Assembly: GCA_036172225.1 (NCBI GenBank)
Contig: CM069921.1
Coordinates: 10,791,001-10,855,000 of the forward strand
Source of the DNA: Cryptocoryne crispatula var. balansae
Lineage: Eukaryota; Streptophyta; Magnoliopsida; Alismatales; Araceae
Direction: 5' to 3'
Length of the DNA stretch: 64,000 nt
The notes under the pieces: generated by a model
Told to the model about the DNA's origin: nothing
Databases searched by the model: none
The model's input: only the letters and a program-made list of their open reading frames with translations
Translations under genes and position numbers: made by a program
Shown: piece by piece, positions 1 through 10,224 of the stretch
How positions within the stretch are numbered: the stretch's first letter is position 1
Layout: every line of letters begins with the position of its first letter

Positions 1-744
1 AAGAGCATAATACATCATAAAAAGATGTCATTCGATGTTCTCACTACAATTCTTATATCCAAATTTAGCAATAGGAAATTTGATAAAATTTATAATAGGT
101 AAAATAAGAGTCGTATAGTCTATACTTTAATATATCTCAAATAGATCCAGACATATTTAAACAAATAAGAGGTTGCGTAGCATATGCTCTAATCGTTTTT
201 AATTCGAAATGATTAGAGTAGGAAATGGTGGCCCTATTGGGCAAGGGAGACTAAACAGTGGTAAACTGGCTAGGTTGAGGCGGCAGAGATGATGCAGGAA
301 GTAGACGTTCGGACTGACCTACACTGGGGTGCTCTAAATTGGCCAATGCCGAGAAAGGTGGAAATTGGACTCTTTCAATGATGGGATTTCTACAGGGCCG
401 CTGTTGCAGAAGGAGAAGAGGAGCACCGCCATGTTCACTTCATTCATCGTGAGTCTACTGGAAGAGTTATGTTCACTGAGAGAGGGCAGCACTGTCGAGA
501 GTCAAGGGAAAAGGGAGGCACTGAACCGGAGACGAGGAGAGTGGAGTGCCGAACAGGTCGTATCCTCAAAACCTAACTAAGAACGTTAGATATATCCCAC
601 TAATAGTCAAGATGACTTATCCCTATTTTTGGACATAAAAGGACAGGAGAGATCAAGAGCTCACGTGATCGCCACTTGTAGGAAAAGAAAGAAGCTGATG
701 AGTCACACGGCTCTATTTTATGACCTTCAATCAACGCGAAGGTA
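1..744. other. Intergenic sequence, nothing recognised
   Basis: I see no gene here. The only open frame of note (365-580, 71 codons) has no domain that I recognise, and its composition is unremarkable. The left part is AT-rich; 220-560 is purine-rich and more balanced in composition. It could be a remnant of an older element, but no ends, target duplication or coding similarity can be shown. Similarity to the repeated NLR upstream module begins near 745. Confidence 0.4.
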
Positions 745-1104
745 GCAAATTAAGGTTCTAAAATGCGACCAAAAATCACCTACTGCCAAGGTATTATTCT
801 AGGCAGTTCAGTACGGTACGGTACTGAAGTGCTGCGCACATGACCCAGATGAAGATGATCAAGAGAGTACGCGACCCAGATGAATTAATTAGATGGCAAA
901 AGCAATATTTAAATTGCTCGGATAGCCAGATCTAGCTAGATGCTCACTTCCCCCGCATTGATTATCTGCCTTCACGAACGGTGCCCATCTCGCATCCTCT
1001 ATTTTATTAGGTGACAATAATATTACGAATGCAGCTGGAGATGAACTGTCCGTTTGAACCTATCGACTGATTTTTAAACGCATGCAGTAACTCAAATCCC
1101 ATTA
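745..1104 (+). repeat. NLR upstream module U1, first piece
   Basis: This is the first part of a module found four times in the window (U1 to U4), always on the NLR strand. Shared landmarks in order are 'aaggttctaaaat', 'cgcacatgaccc', 'aatatttaaattgc', 'agccagatctag' and 'aatgcagctggagatgaac'. Matching stretches lie near 24540-24725, 38495-38920 and 42070-42300. The module is broken at 1104 by the copia insertion and resumes at 5853. I infer that it is a duplicated NLR 5' region. Whether it has promoter activity cannot be read from sequence. Confidence 0.75.
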
Positions 1105-1401
1105 TGTTAAATTCAAAGGCTAATTACAGAATTACAGACGCCTCTCTCGAAGCTTCCATCGGGCGCACTCACTACCGGCCTCTGCTGGGGACTGTCTTGG
1201 CAGAGCATATTCTCTATTTTTGATTGTAACCTTTTCACCATTCTTCCGCTATTCTTTGATTGGCGCATTGCCACCATGTAATTCATAAATGAATGCTATA
1301 AATAGTGGTGCTTGGCCGATTGGGCGAAGCACGGGGTATTTGCCCATTACACTGCGCGTCTCCTCCACCTCCGAGGCATCAGCGGTCCATCGTTCTCTAG
1401 T
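1105..1401 (+). repeat. 5' LTR of copia-1
   Basis: This 297-bp LTR starts TGTTAAATTC and ends ...CTCTAGT, directly before the primer-binding site. A TATA-like 'gctataaatag' at about 1296-1306 is the likely promoter. An ATG at 1289, inside the LTR, opens the same frame as gag, but it lies upstream of the TATA-like box and is unlikely to be used. The end is not the usual CA. The limits are set by the repeat in the 3' LTR and by the flanking CATTA duplication. Confidence 0.95.
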
Positions 1402-1413
1402 TGGTATCAGAGC
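1402..1413 (+). other. Primer-binding site of copia-1
   Basis: TGGTATCAGAGC immediately follows the 5' LTR. It is the standard plant copia primer-binding site, complementary to the 3' end of initiator tRNA-Met. Confidence 0.95.
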
Positions 1414-1420
1414 AGGCACC

Positions 1421-4400
1421 ATGGAGGGATTTGAGAGCAACGCGCCGGCTTCTCAGGTCTTCAACAATGAGCAGGCCACATTCATCAACGAGATCAACAG
1501 CCCATACTACCTCAGTTCATCCGATAATCCAGGTACTATCTTGGTCTCGGTACTACTCATGGGTGAAAACTTCATTTCATGGCAAAGGGCCATGGTCGTA
1601 GCACTGTCTGCAAAAAACAAGCTTGAGTTCGTAAATGGGTCCATCACAAAGCCGGCTGAGAACGAAGCGATCTTCAAATCATGGGAGAGAGTCAACAACA
1701 TGGTAATATCTTGGCTTCTCAACTCTATACATAAGGAAATCGTTGCATCAGTTCTGTACATAGACACAGCATATGAAATATGGTCCGATTTAAAGCAACG
1801 TTTTTCACCTGCGAGTGGTCCCAGAATCTACAATCTGGAGCGCTCAGTGTCTACTTTGAAACAAGCCAGTGAATCAGTAACCAAATACTTCAACACCCTC
1901 AAAGGCTTTTGGGATGAGCTCGCCCAATTGGAGCCTTCATCCGACAGTGCTTATATTGAGAAAAGACACCTGATGCAGTTCCTCATGGGGCTTAACGACA
2001 CCTACATGGCAGTTAGGAGCCAGATCCTCCTGATGGATCCACTGCCACTCATTGGCAAAGCATACTCCCTTGTCCTCCAAGACGAAGCACAAAGGCTCAT
2101 ACAAGGTCCATTAATCCACGAACACTCAGCTATGATAACCAGAGAAAATGCAAAACCGGCCAGAACAGGAGATAGAAGAGGGTGGTGCTCTCATTGCAAT
2201 ATCGGAGGACACACAAGGAAGAGTTGTTTCAAAATTAATGCTGCTCGATGTACATACTGTCAAATTCCGGGACATACTCAAGAACAATGCTACAAACTAC
2301 ATGGATATCCACCAAACAAAGGCAACTCCAAGAAATCCCAGAACAGGCCGCCACCGATTTCAGAGGATCAATATGCCAATCTTATAAGACTGTTGGAGAC
2401 AGGTATTCCCCACATCTCTTTGCATGCCATTAATACTACACGTTCTGTTTTTAATCATGAAGACACATGGGTGCTGGATTCAGGAGCAACCACTCACATT
2501 TCGGCCAATCCTCCTACCGACAACCAGGCCATCCTGCCTAACAAGCCCACAGGTATACAACTCCCAGACGGATCATGCACTGAAATTTTCATTTTCAAAC
2601 CGGTCAGACTAAATCAGAGTATTAACCTGAAAACAGTCTTTCACGCACCTTCATTTAAGTATAATCTCCTGTCTATTAGTCAAATTACTAAGGAGAATCA
2701 GTGCTCCGTCACCTTCTTCCCCTCCTACTGTGTGTTACAGGATCTGAACACAAAAAGGATCATTGGGCGGGGCCGTGAAAAGGATGGGCTGTTCTTTTTT
2801 GACAAAGACTTACAACCCCTATGTTTATCCTCTGAAGTCAGCAACTGCGGTATATGGCATATGAGACTAGGACATCCTTCAACCGAGAAGATGAAGCTTC
2901 TTTCCAAGAGATTACGTTTCCTTCTTGATGACTCTAGTTGTCTAGTTTGTCCCAAGGCAAAACAGCCACGTTTGCCTTTTAAACATAGCTTGAGCTGGGC
3001 CTCCCAAGCTTTTGATTTGTTATTTTGTGATGTTTGGGGGCCATACCATGTCGAATCTAACTCTGGAGCTAAGTATTTTCTGTCTATTGTTGATGATCAT
3101 ACTAGATTCCTTTGGGTCTATATGCTCAAATTTAAATCCGATGTTGCTGGCATTCTCAAGAGTTTTAATAGTTATGTTGAAAGACAATTCAGATCCCATA
3201 TTAAGACAATTAGAACCGATAATGGGACAGAATTTGTTAACATCGAATTGCAAAGTTTTTTTGATTCTAATGGGATTCTTCATGAGCGCACTTGTGTTCA
3301 CACCTCTCAACAAAATGGGATTGTTGAGAGGAAGCACCGACACATCCTAGATGTTGCTAGAGCCATCAGATTCCACAGTAATGTACCTATAAGCCTATGG
3401 AACCACTGTGTCATGACTGCAGCTCATACCATCAACCGACAACCCATGGAAAACTTGGGGGACAAATGTCCCTATGAGCTTTTGTTTCATAAGGCCCCAA
3501 ACTATGAACAATTAAGAACATTCGGATGCTTGTGTTTCTCTTCCACCTCTCACCTACAAAATGATAAGTTTGCCGCAAGAGGCCAGCCATGCATTTTCCT
3601 GGGTTATCCTCCGCATCAAAGAGCCTACACATTGATGAATATTGAGTCTGGGAAAATTTTTACCAGCCGGGATGTGACATTTCACGAGAAGATATTCCCT
3701 TACAAATACCAAAAGTCACACCCAGACATCATCCACGAAACACCAATCCCTTTACCCATAAGAGATATCAACCCAAACCTGTCCAACACCACACCAGAAC
3801 ATACAGCCGCACCTCAAAGAAATGAGCCTCCAACTCCAAATGAACAACTTGTCACTCAACACATAGAAAGGCTGCGGAGGACCAGACATCAGCCAGCATA
3901 CCTCCAAGACTATGTGGTCAATACATGCCATGTATCACCTTACCACGTGTCCAACTACGTTTCCTATCAAGGATACCCTCCAAAACACCTAGCACTTCTT
4001 ATGTCTCTTGACAAAAAAACAGAACCTGTAAATTTTACTGAAGCTTGCAGAATGAAATGCTGGAAAGATGCCATGGAGAATGAGATAAAAGCATTGGAGG
4101 AGAACCAAACTTGGGTAATAACTGAACTCCCCAAGAACAAGAGGACTGTAGGATGCAAGTGGATCTTCAAGACAAAGTATAATGCAGATGGATCCGTAGC
4201 TAGGTACAAAGCCAGACTAGTGGCGAAGGGATACACACAACTCGAGGGCGTAGATTATCATGAGACCTTCTCCCCGGTTGCCAAGCTCACCACAGTCAGG
4301 TGTTTTATCTCAATAGCTACAATTAAAGGATGGGAACTTCTTCAACTAGATGTTAAAAATGCTTTCCTACATGGGGAACTAAATGAAGAAGTATATATGG

Positions 4401-4606
4401 ACATACCCCCTGGATATGGAAGACAGGGGGAGAAACTCACTTGCAAATTGCTAAAGTCCCTATATGGTCTAAAACAGGCATCCAGAAATTGGTACCAAAA
4501 GCTGGCTTCCTTCTTGATTAACTTTGGGTATGAACAGTCCATGGCAGATTATTCCCTTTTTATTAAAAGGGGGGTGACACTATTACAGTTGTACTCATAT
4601 ACGTAG
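1421..4606 (+). CDS. copia-1 gag-pol polyprotein, gag to mid-RT
   Basis: The start is placed at the ATG at 1421 (context 'caccATGG'), eight bases after the primer-binding site. The frame is open further upstream to an ATG in the LTR at 1289. Seen in order: a plant copia gag domain; two CCHC zinc knuckles at about residues 256 and 277; an aspartic protease site (DSGA, about 353); the pre-integrase segment with LGHPS; an integrase core with D (about 537), D (about 600) and E (about 636), the last two 35 residues apart as in the family; and an RT N-terminal half with YKARLVAKGYTQ. The frame ends at TAG 4604-4606, which overlaps the YVDD codons of the shifted frame. The break is in a G run at 4569-4574. 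The product would lack the RT active site and RNase H. Confidence 0.95.
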   Translation: MEGFESNAPASQVFNNEQATFINEINSPYYLSSSDNPGTILVSVLLMGENFISWQRAMVVALSAKNKLEFVNGSITKPAENEAIFKSWERVNNMVISWLLNSIHKEIVASVLYIDTAYEIWSDLKQRFSPASGPRIYNLERSVSTLKQASESVTKYFNTLKGFWDELAQLEPSSDSAYIEKRHLMQFLMGLNDTYMAVRSQILLMDPLPLIGKAYSLVLQDEAQRLIQGPLIHEHSAMITRENAKPARTGDRRGWCSHCNIGGHTRKSCFKINAARCTYCQIPGHTQEQCYKLHGYPPNKGNSKKSQNRPPPISEDQYANLIRLLETGIPHISLHAINTTRSVFNHEDTWVLDSGATTHISANPPTDNQAILPNKPTGIQLPDGSCTEIFIFKPVRLNQSINLKTVFHAPSFKYNLLSISQITKENQCSVTFFPSYCVLQDLNTKRIIGRGREKDGLFFFDKDLQPLCLSSEVSNCGIWHMRLGHPSTEKMKLLSKRLRFLLDDSSCLVCPKAKQPRLPFKHSLSWASQAFDLLFCDVWGPYHVESNSGAKYFLSIVDDHTRFLWVYMLKFKSDVAGILKSFNSYVERQFRSHIKTIRTDNGTEFVNIELQSFFDSNGILHERTCVHTSQQNGIVERKHRHILDVARAIRFHSNVPISLWNHCVMTAAHTINRQPMENLGDKCPYELLFHKAPNYEQLRTFGCLCFSSTSHLQNDKFAARGQPCIFLGYPPHQRAYTLMNIESGKIFTSRDVTFHEKIFPYKYQKSHPDIIHETPIPLPIRDINPNLSNTTPEHTAAPQRNEPPTPNEQLVTQHIERLRRTRHQPAYLQDYVVNTCHVSPYHVSNYVSYQGYPPKHLALLMSLDKKTEPVNFTEACRMKCWKDAMENEIKALEENQTWVITELPKNKRTVGCKWIFKTKYNADGSVARYKARLVAKGYTQLEGVDYHETFSPVAKLTTVRCFISIATIKGWELLQLDVKNAFLHGELNEEVYMDIPPGYGRQGEKLTCKLLKSLYGLKQASRNWYQKLASFLINFGYEQSMADYSLFIKRGVTLLQLYSYT

Positions 4607-5530
4607 ATGACCTTCTGATTGGAGGAAGCTGTCTTGATACAATTCACCTGCTGAAAGAAGAACTGTTTAAAGAATTCCACATGAAAGACCTAGGGGAGCC
4701 CAAGTATTTTCTCGGGATAGAACTCTCCAGATCTCGGCAAGGTATCTTTCTAACACAAAGAAGATACGCCTTGGACATTATTGAAGAAGTTGGAATGACA
4801 AATGGGAAACCATCCAACATGCAAACATTCTGAAAATCAGGCGCCTCTACAAGACCCAAGTTCCTACAGAAGGCTTGTAGGAAAAGTGATGTACTTAACC
4901 GTTACTAGACCAGACATAATGTATGCTGTTAATTATCTCACTCAATTCATGACAAAACCTACAAAAGGAGATATGGACAATGCTCTACAGGTTGTAAGAT
5001 ATGTCAAGGGAGCTCCGAACAAAGGGTTATACTACCAGTCCAGCTCACCATTGTATGTTCAAATATTTACAGATGCCGACTGGGCATCATGCCCGATCAC
5101 TAGAAGGTCCACAACCGGGTATGTCACATATATTGGAACTCACCCAATTTCATGGAAAACAAAAAAACAGCACACGATTTCAAGATCATCCGTTGAGTCA
5201 GAATATAGAGCAATGGCCGCCGGAGTTGCAGAAATACAATGGCTGGCATCTCTTTTGACAGATTTTGGAATAAAGACCGAACCAGCAAAGCTTCACTGTG
5301 ATAGTAAGGCAGCGATATACATTGCTGAAAATCCAGTATTCCATGAACGCACAAAGCACATAGAAATCGATTGCCATTTTGTTAGAGAAAAGATCAAGAG
5401 CGGTTTGATAGAAACAGTACACACAAAGTCAGCCGATCAAGTCGCTGACATATTCACCAAGGGCCTACCAAAAAATCAATTTCATATACACGCAAGCAAG
5501 TTGGTACAAGGATACCCTCCACCAACTTGA
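4607..5530 (+). pseudogene. copia-1 pol remainder: RT C-terminus and RNase H, frame-broken
   Basis: The YVDD RT active site (4600-4611) and following RT sequence are read in a frame shifted from gag. That frame stops at TGA 4831-4833. From about 4842 coding similarity returns in the original frame, so a second, compensating indel lies at about 4815-4842. The last part carries RT 'TRPDI', then RNase H with TDADWA, SSVESEY and HCDSKAA, and the C-terminal 'ADIFTKGL' typical of copia. It ends at TGA 5528-5530, just before the polypurine tract. Two breaks in an element with nearly identical LTRs imply either that a defective RNA was copied by a helper or that the G-run difference is a sequencing error. 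Confidence 0.9.
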
Positions 5531-5537
5531 GGGGGAG
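5530..5537 (+). other. Polypurine tract of copia-1
   Basis: AGGGGGAG abuts the 3' LTR start (TGTTAA at 5538). It primes plus-strand synthesis in copia elements. Confidence 0.9.
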
Positions 5538-5852
5538 TGTTAAATTCAAAGGCTAATTACAGAATTACAGACGCCTCTCTCGAAGCTTCCATCGGGCGCA
5601 CTCACTACCGGCTGCGCACTCACTACCGGCCTCTGCTGGGGACTGTCTTGGCAGAGCATATTCTCTATTTTTGATTGTAACCTTTTCACCATTCTTCCGC
5701 TATTCTTTGATTGGCGCATTGCCACCATGTAATTCATAAATGAATGCTATAAATAGTGGTGCTTGGCCGATTGGGCGAAGCACGGGGTATTTGCCCATTA
5801 CGCTGCGCGTCTCCTCCACCTCCGAGGCATCAGCGGTCCATCGTTCTCTAGT
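5538..5852 (+). repeat. 3' LTR of copia-1
   Basis: This 315-bp LTR matches the 5' LTR except for one substitution and an extra 18 bp in which 'gcgcactcactaccgg' is repeated in tandem (about 5595-5630). It is followed by the CATTA target duplication (5853-5857). Confidence 0.95.
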
Positions 5853-6315
5853 CATTAGATAATTAATCCCGGCCATGGCGTGTCACACGGAGACGAAGTC
5901 GTCGGGAAGAAAGAATATATATATATATTGTAGTCTTTTTTTATTAATTTACTAATGTTAGTTAAACTTCAGACGTTAAGGTTGAACATTAATCGAATGC
6001 ATCGTATTTATTCTAAAGAACAGTGATATTCGAATTTTGAATATTATATTCTGGAGAGAGGTAGACTAAAAGTGTATCAGTACCTGCTCTGATCGATATT
6101 TTTTTCTTACAAATTTTAGAACCCGAGTTAAATAGTTAAGAGATCCAAAATACACGAGGAGCTAGCACATTGATTCTCAAGCATTTGACGTAGAATGATA
6201 CCCACTCCAACATTCGAGAGCATGCATCCATATGTATATAGATGACAAAGGCAATATCCCCCCCCCCCCAACATTAATTAGTTACGAGCCTTGACTTGAG
6301 GAGCGTGCTCTCCTC
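5853..6315 (+). repeat. NLR upstream module U1, second piece
   Basis: This continues U1 after the copia. It shares 'gataattaatcccg', 'cgaagtcgtcgg', 'tacctgctctgat', 'aagagatccaaaatac', 'acccactccaacattcg' and 'catgcatccatatgtatata' with U3 (39128-40900) and U4 (42490-42800). It also contains a poly-C run (about 6258-6268), and similar C runs occur in U3 and U4. It is cut at 6315 by the hAT element, whose left target duplication CTCTCCTC is 6308-6315. The last piece of U1 is 7891-7937. Confidence 0.75.
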
Positions 6316-7890
6316 TAGGGCTGTCAATGGGCCGGGCCCGGCCCGGCCCGAAGTCGGCCCAATACAGGCCCAGTTCAAAATAGAACGGGCCGGCCCGACC
6401 CGGCCCGCATTGTATTTCTGGCCCGGCCCGGCCCGGCCCGCATAAAATTTAAATTTGGCCCGGCCCGACCCGGCCCGGCCCGATCTTTTCTAATATAAAA
6501 ATGTATAAAATTCAAAATAAAAAATATAAATATGATACAAAAATTAAATTTCTACCAAATCAAAATATTTGAATGGTCTGAAAATTGCATGAAAATGTAA
6601 GAACCAAGAGATTTGTAGTTAATAAAGTCTAAAAATTTTCACAAATCAGAATCTTTGAATACAAAAAATAATCAGAAAATTAGAGAAGCTCTAAAGACCT
6701 GAAAAATTGCTAAATTATGAAAACTGTCATATGTTGCAGCTGCAGTCCTAATTTATCAGATATATATACATACAATCGCACGTCATCTTCTTTCACTAGG
6801 AGGTGAAACAGAGACGATCTCCATATGCATCCGGATCACATAATTGACACAGTATCCATTTCATACAATGCGAAAAATGCTTGAAAACCAGAGGGCGCGG
6901 AAGAACGGAACAATTTTCACGATGCCCACATCGATTCGATTCTTCTCTCCGGAGACGCCAAAACAGAAAAAAAATCCGATTTCTTTTGAAGGAAAGAAGT
7001 TTGAACGGCTCTCATTCAGATCTGTGTCGTTGTTACGATCAATAATTGCACGCGCGCTGCACGAAGCTTCTTTCTGCTCCGCCCCCATCTCTCTCTCTCT
7101 CGATAGAAGGGTCAACGAAAGCTCAGTGCAGCACTCATGGAAGGGAAGAGAAGATGGCCGTCTGGTGGGCATCCGGGGACCGCAAAGATCCCTTTTTTTT
7201 CTTCGAGTGCAGATAGCGATCACCGGCCGGTGGCGAGGACCCCAAAACCAGTTCCTGCCGTGACACCCGTCCACGGACTCCATCTCTCGCCGCCGGGAGG
7301 GAAACCAGCGCCGGTTTCCAGCTTCATCACGGTGGTCTATAAAAGGGGGGGGGAGGGAGAAGAAGAAGACGAAGAAGAAGACGCCGACCTGTCTGGTTTC
7401 TGTGAGGAGGCGCGCAGCTCGCGGGCGGTCGATGGCTTCCGTCAGGTTCAGCTTCGCCCGGGTCCACGTGCGGCGAGAAGGCCCGAGAGGGAGAAGCTGA
7501 AGAAAAAGGAGGAGGAGGGGGCGCCGGCGCCGGAGAAGACGGGGAAGGCCCGTAGGGAGGCCAGAAACCTCCTCGAAGGTCTTTCCCGGCGGCGGTGGGG
7601 CGGCGGCGGTAGGAGAGACGATGCGGGAGGTGCACGCACGCCCTCGGCGGTAGGAGGGCGGGGCCCTCGCTCCGTCGCTCGCCGTCGCCGTAGCGCCCTC
7701 GCTCGCCGTCGCCCTCTTGCTCCGCTCGCTCGCTCGCCGTCGAAACCCCGAGTGAAAGTTGGAGAGGCCCGCTCCGACCCGCAACGTGATCCATCTTTGG
7801 CCCGCGGGCCAAATCCACTGACCCGAAACATTGTCCACGGCCGGCCCGGCCCGAGAGCCCGCGGGTGAGCCCAATCCATTGACAGCCCTA
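6316..7890. mobile_element. Non-autonomous hAT-type element with GC-rich cargo
   Basis: The 15-bp terminal inverted repeats TAGGGCTGTCAATGG are perfect at both ends, and the 8-bp target duplication CTCTCCTC (6308-6315, 7891-7898) is perfect. Both are hallmarks of hAT elements. Subterminal GGCCCG-rich clusters lie at both ends (6330-6485 and 7800-7862). There is no hAT transposase. The interior joins an AT-rich half (6486-6840) to a GC-rich half (7130-7800) holding a TATA-like 'tctataaaaggg' at about 7337 and an ATG at 7431, followed by 22 codons in frame. This looks like a captured 5' gene end, but I do not recognise the source. The overlapping ORFs of 140-357 codons on both strands have biased composition and are not credible proteins. 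Confidence 0.9.
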
Positions 7891-8034
7891 CTCTCCTCTA
7901 TCTCTATTATTAACGAAACAGTATTGGCTTTCATATATCTAACCTAGTATATAGAAGTGGCGATCCCATTTTTCGTCCTGCCGAATTGTCACCGTACGAT
8001 CACCCGAATTTATTTTACATCCGTCCGATGGAGT

Positions 8035-10224
8035 GTCACAGCGGACGCCGCCTCACCGCCCTCGGTTTGCCATCGACGTTGCCGCCATCCACCGCCGCGG
8101 ACGTCGCCGCCGCTCTCCCTCTCTCCTCCCGCCGTCGCCGTCGCCAACGCCGATGCCGACGCCTCCGGCGCTGTCGTTGCGGCCGGCGCCGCGCTCCCCC
8201 CTCCGCCGCGCTCCCTCTCTCGCGTTCTCCCGCTCTCTCTCCCTCCTCCGTCGCGTGCTCTCCCTCGAGCTCCCTCTCTCTCCCCACCAGCCGCGCCTCC
8301 GGCGGGTGGCCACCGGCGCATGCGGCTGTGCCGCGGGGTGGGGCGGCGCAGTGCCACCCTGCGGCCTCTCTCTCCTCCCCCCCCCACGCGCTCTCTCTCT
8401 CTCCCCGCCTGCGCTCTCTCTCTCTCCCCCTCTCTCTCTCTCCTCCCTGTCGCACTCTCTTTCTCCTCTCTCTCTTCTCTCTCTCTCTCGCACACTCTCG
8501 TTCTCTCTCCTGATTAACTCCCTCTCTCTCCTCCTAATTATTTCATTAATTAAATTAGATGAGTTAATTAACCAATTTACCATTTTTTAATGCCAATAGG
8601 ATTGGAGGATACCTCGGTGCCGCAATCGACTCGGTCACCTCGTAATTGAACCGGTTTGGATTTCCAAAACTTGGGAATTTATCGATCGCCTTGAGGTAGG
8701 CATCCCAACTTATCCTTAGCATACCGATATACTAATTAACATGTTAAAATGTGTTTATTAGATAAATAGTTAGAAATTAGTGATAAATGGTAGTTTAATT
8801 ATTTAATTATCTGCATGTGATTATTTAAATGTCAATCATGTCATTCATACGTGGTTGTATTCATTTTTATGAATTGGTTTAGTTAGTCATAAACGTGATT
8901 AATTATTGTTTAGTAATCATAGAATTTAGTTAAATATTGTGGTGATCAAATACATTGGTTATATTAATTTATAGAAATAGAATTATAATTTTTTTATGAA
9001 CATAGTTATATTCGATCTATGTTATGAATGATCTTGATTTATTTAAGTTAATTGAGATAATTTGAAATTACTTGATAACGAAAGAATATGATTGATTAAT
9101 ATTAATAACTGCATGATCATGTAATATGCATCATTTTATGAATTGATATCGAATTGTAATTAATTGAGTTTAATCTGTTTAATTATGTTGCATATTTCTG
9201 ATTGGGTCAATTGCATGAATTGCAGTATAATTGAATTATTGTTCCTGATTGGGTCTTTTGCTTGAATATATGCATGAATTGGATGGTCTGCAGGACTTGG
9301 TACTGTGTAAATCTGGTTTGGTAAATTTGCATATTGAATTCAATAATTGTGTGTATTGGGATATTGAATTGAAATGAAATTGTCTGAGTAATTGTATGGC
9401 TTGCTTGTGAAATGTTATTGATGCTGTGATGCATGTGATGTAATGTTTGCTCCTCCAGCCTATGATAGAATCGCCCGTGGGAAGTGGTGGAAATAGATTG
9501 ATCCGGTGCATCCTTCGATCCCGGATACCGCGGTTTATCCTAAGTACGCCCATGCCTAGACGTACTTTGGGATTTAGCTTACTATATGGTACTTCTTATA
9601 TATATTTATAGGCCGGAGTGACGATCGCCAAGTATAGCATATGATTTACTCGTACATATGGAACCGAAATAGTATTGAGGCATGCATAGTAGGCTCATGT
9701 AAGTCCGTATGGCATGGCATATAGAATAGATCAGTTGGTTAAGTGATAAATAGTTTGGTTCATGTAGAGTCAAGCTCATTCGGTTAATCGATTTTGGAAA
9801 GGACCTAGAATAAATAATTGAATCTTGATAATTAGTTTAGTGATTGTGATATAATCTGATTTGTGTTGATTTTATCATTTATTGCTACCATTTAGGTTGA
9901 TTAATATAATAGGAAAGTTGGGTATAAGTCCTATTGAGTCCGTGTGACTCATTTCTATTCCATTAACATTTTTCAGGTAATCAAGTAGCGCAGCAGAAGC
10001 GTAGTGGATCAGGTTTAGTGCAGAAGAGGCTTAGAGAATTTGGTTTATGAATGGTTTATATTGAAATCAATGTATGATTTATTTTTGGATTGAATTATTT
10101 ATTTTAATGAAATGGGACCTGTGATTCATTACTTTTCCCAAACCGACGCAGTTTAGGGGTTAATTCCCCAGTCCCGTACCCGGATTTATTCCTCTGCGCA
10201 GGTTAGGAAATCCGGGGCGTGACA
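8035..10224 (+). repeat. Large-LTR family 'X', copy A, 5'-truncated
   Basis: A CT/GC-rich first part (8035-8530) is followed by an AT-rich part and the end motif 'aaatccggggcgtgaca'. The order of landmarks matches copy C at 43095-46698: 'gaggtaggcatcccaactta', 'gatcccggataccgcggttt', 'gtaagtcctattgagtcc', 'agcgcagcagaagcgtagtgg'. The TG start is missing, with similarity beginning near 8035, about 100 bp inside Helitron A. The long serine/proline-rich ORFs here come from the CT repeats and are not genes. Confidence 0.8.

Larger units (their letters stand above)
1105..5852 (+). mobile_element. Complete Ty1/copia LTR retrotransposon (copia-1)
   Basis: The element has both LTRs, a primer-binding site matching initiator tRNA-Met, gag-pol in copia order (gag, protease, integrase, RT, RNase H), a polypurine tract and a 5-bp target duplication CATTA (1100-1104 and 5853-5857). 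By eye the LTRs differ by one substitution (near 1351 versus 5802) and by an 18-bp tandem expansion present only in the 3' LTR. This implies a very recent insertion. The coding region is nevertheless frame-broken in RT, so the copy should not be autonomous. Short LTRs and domain order suggest an Ale/Retrofit-like lineage, which is inference. It sits inside module U1. Confidence 0.97.

Noticed and set aside
365..580. 71-codon ORF near the left edge
   Set aside because: No domain, no paralogue in the window and no neighbouring gene structure; length is within chance expectation.
4569..4840. Programmed ribosomal frameshift in copia-1 pol
   Set aside because: Plant copia elements of this type use a single gag-pol frame, and the shift falls within RT at the YVDD codons with a second shift back; mutation or sequence error is simpler.
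6861..7934. Minus-strand ORF of 357 codons
   Set aside because: It crosses the right end of the hAT element and its target duplication, so it cannot be an ancestral gene, and the composition is arginine/proline-biased.
8010..8590. Six overlapping ORFs of 139-186 codons on both strands
   Set aside because: Low-complexity CT/GA repeats in the 5' part of LTR copy A; no frame has protein-like composition.
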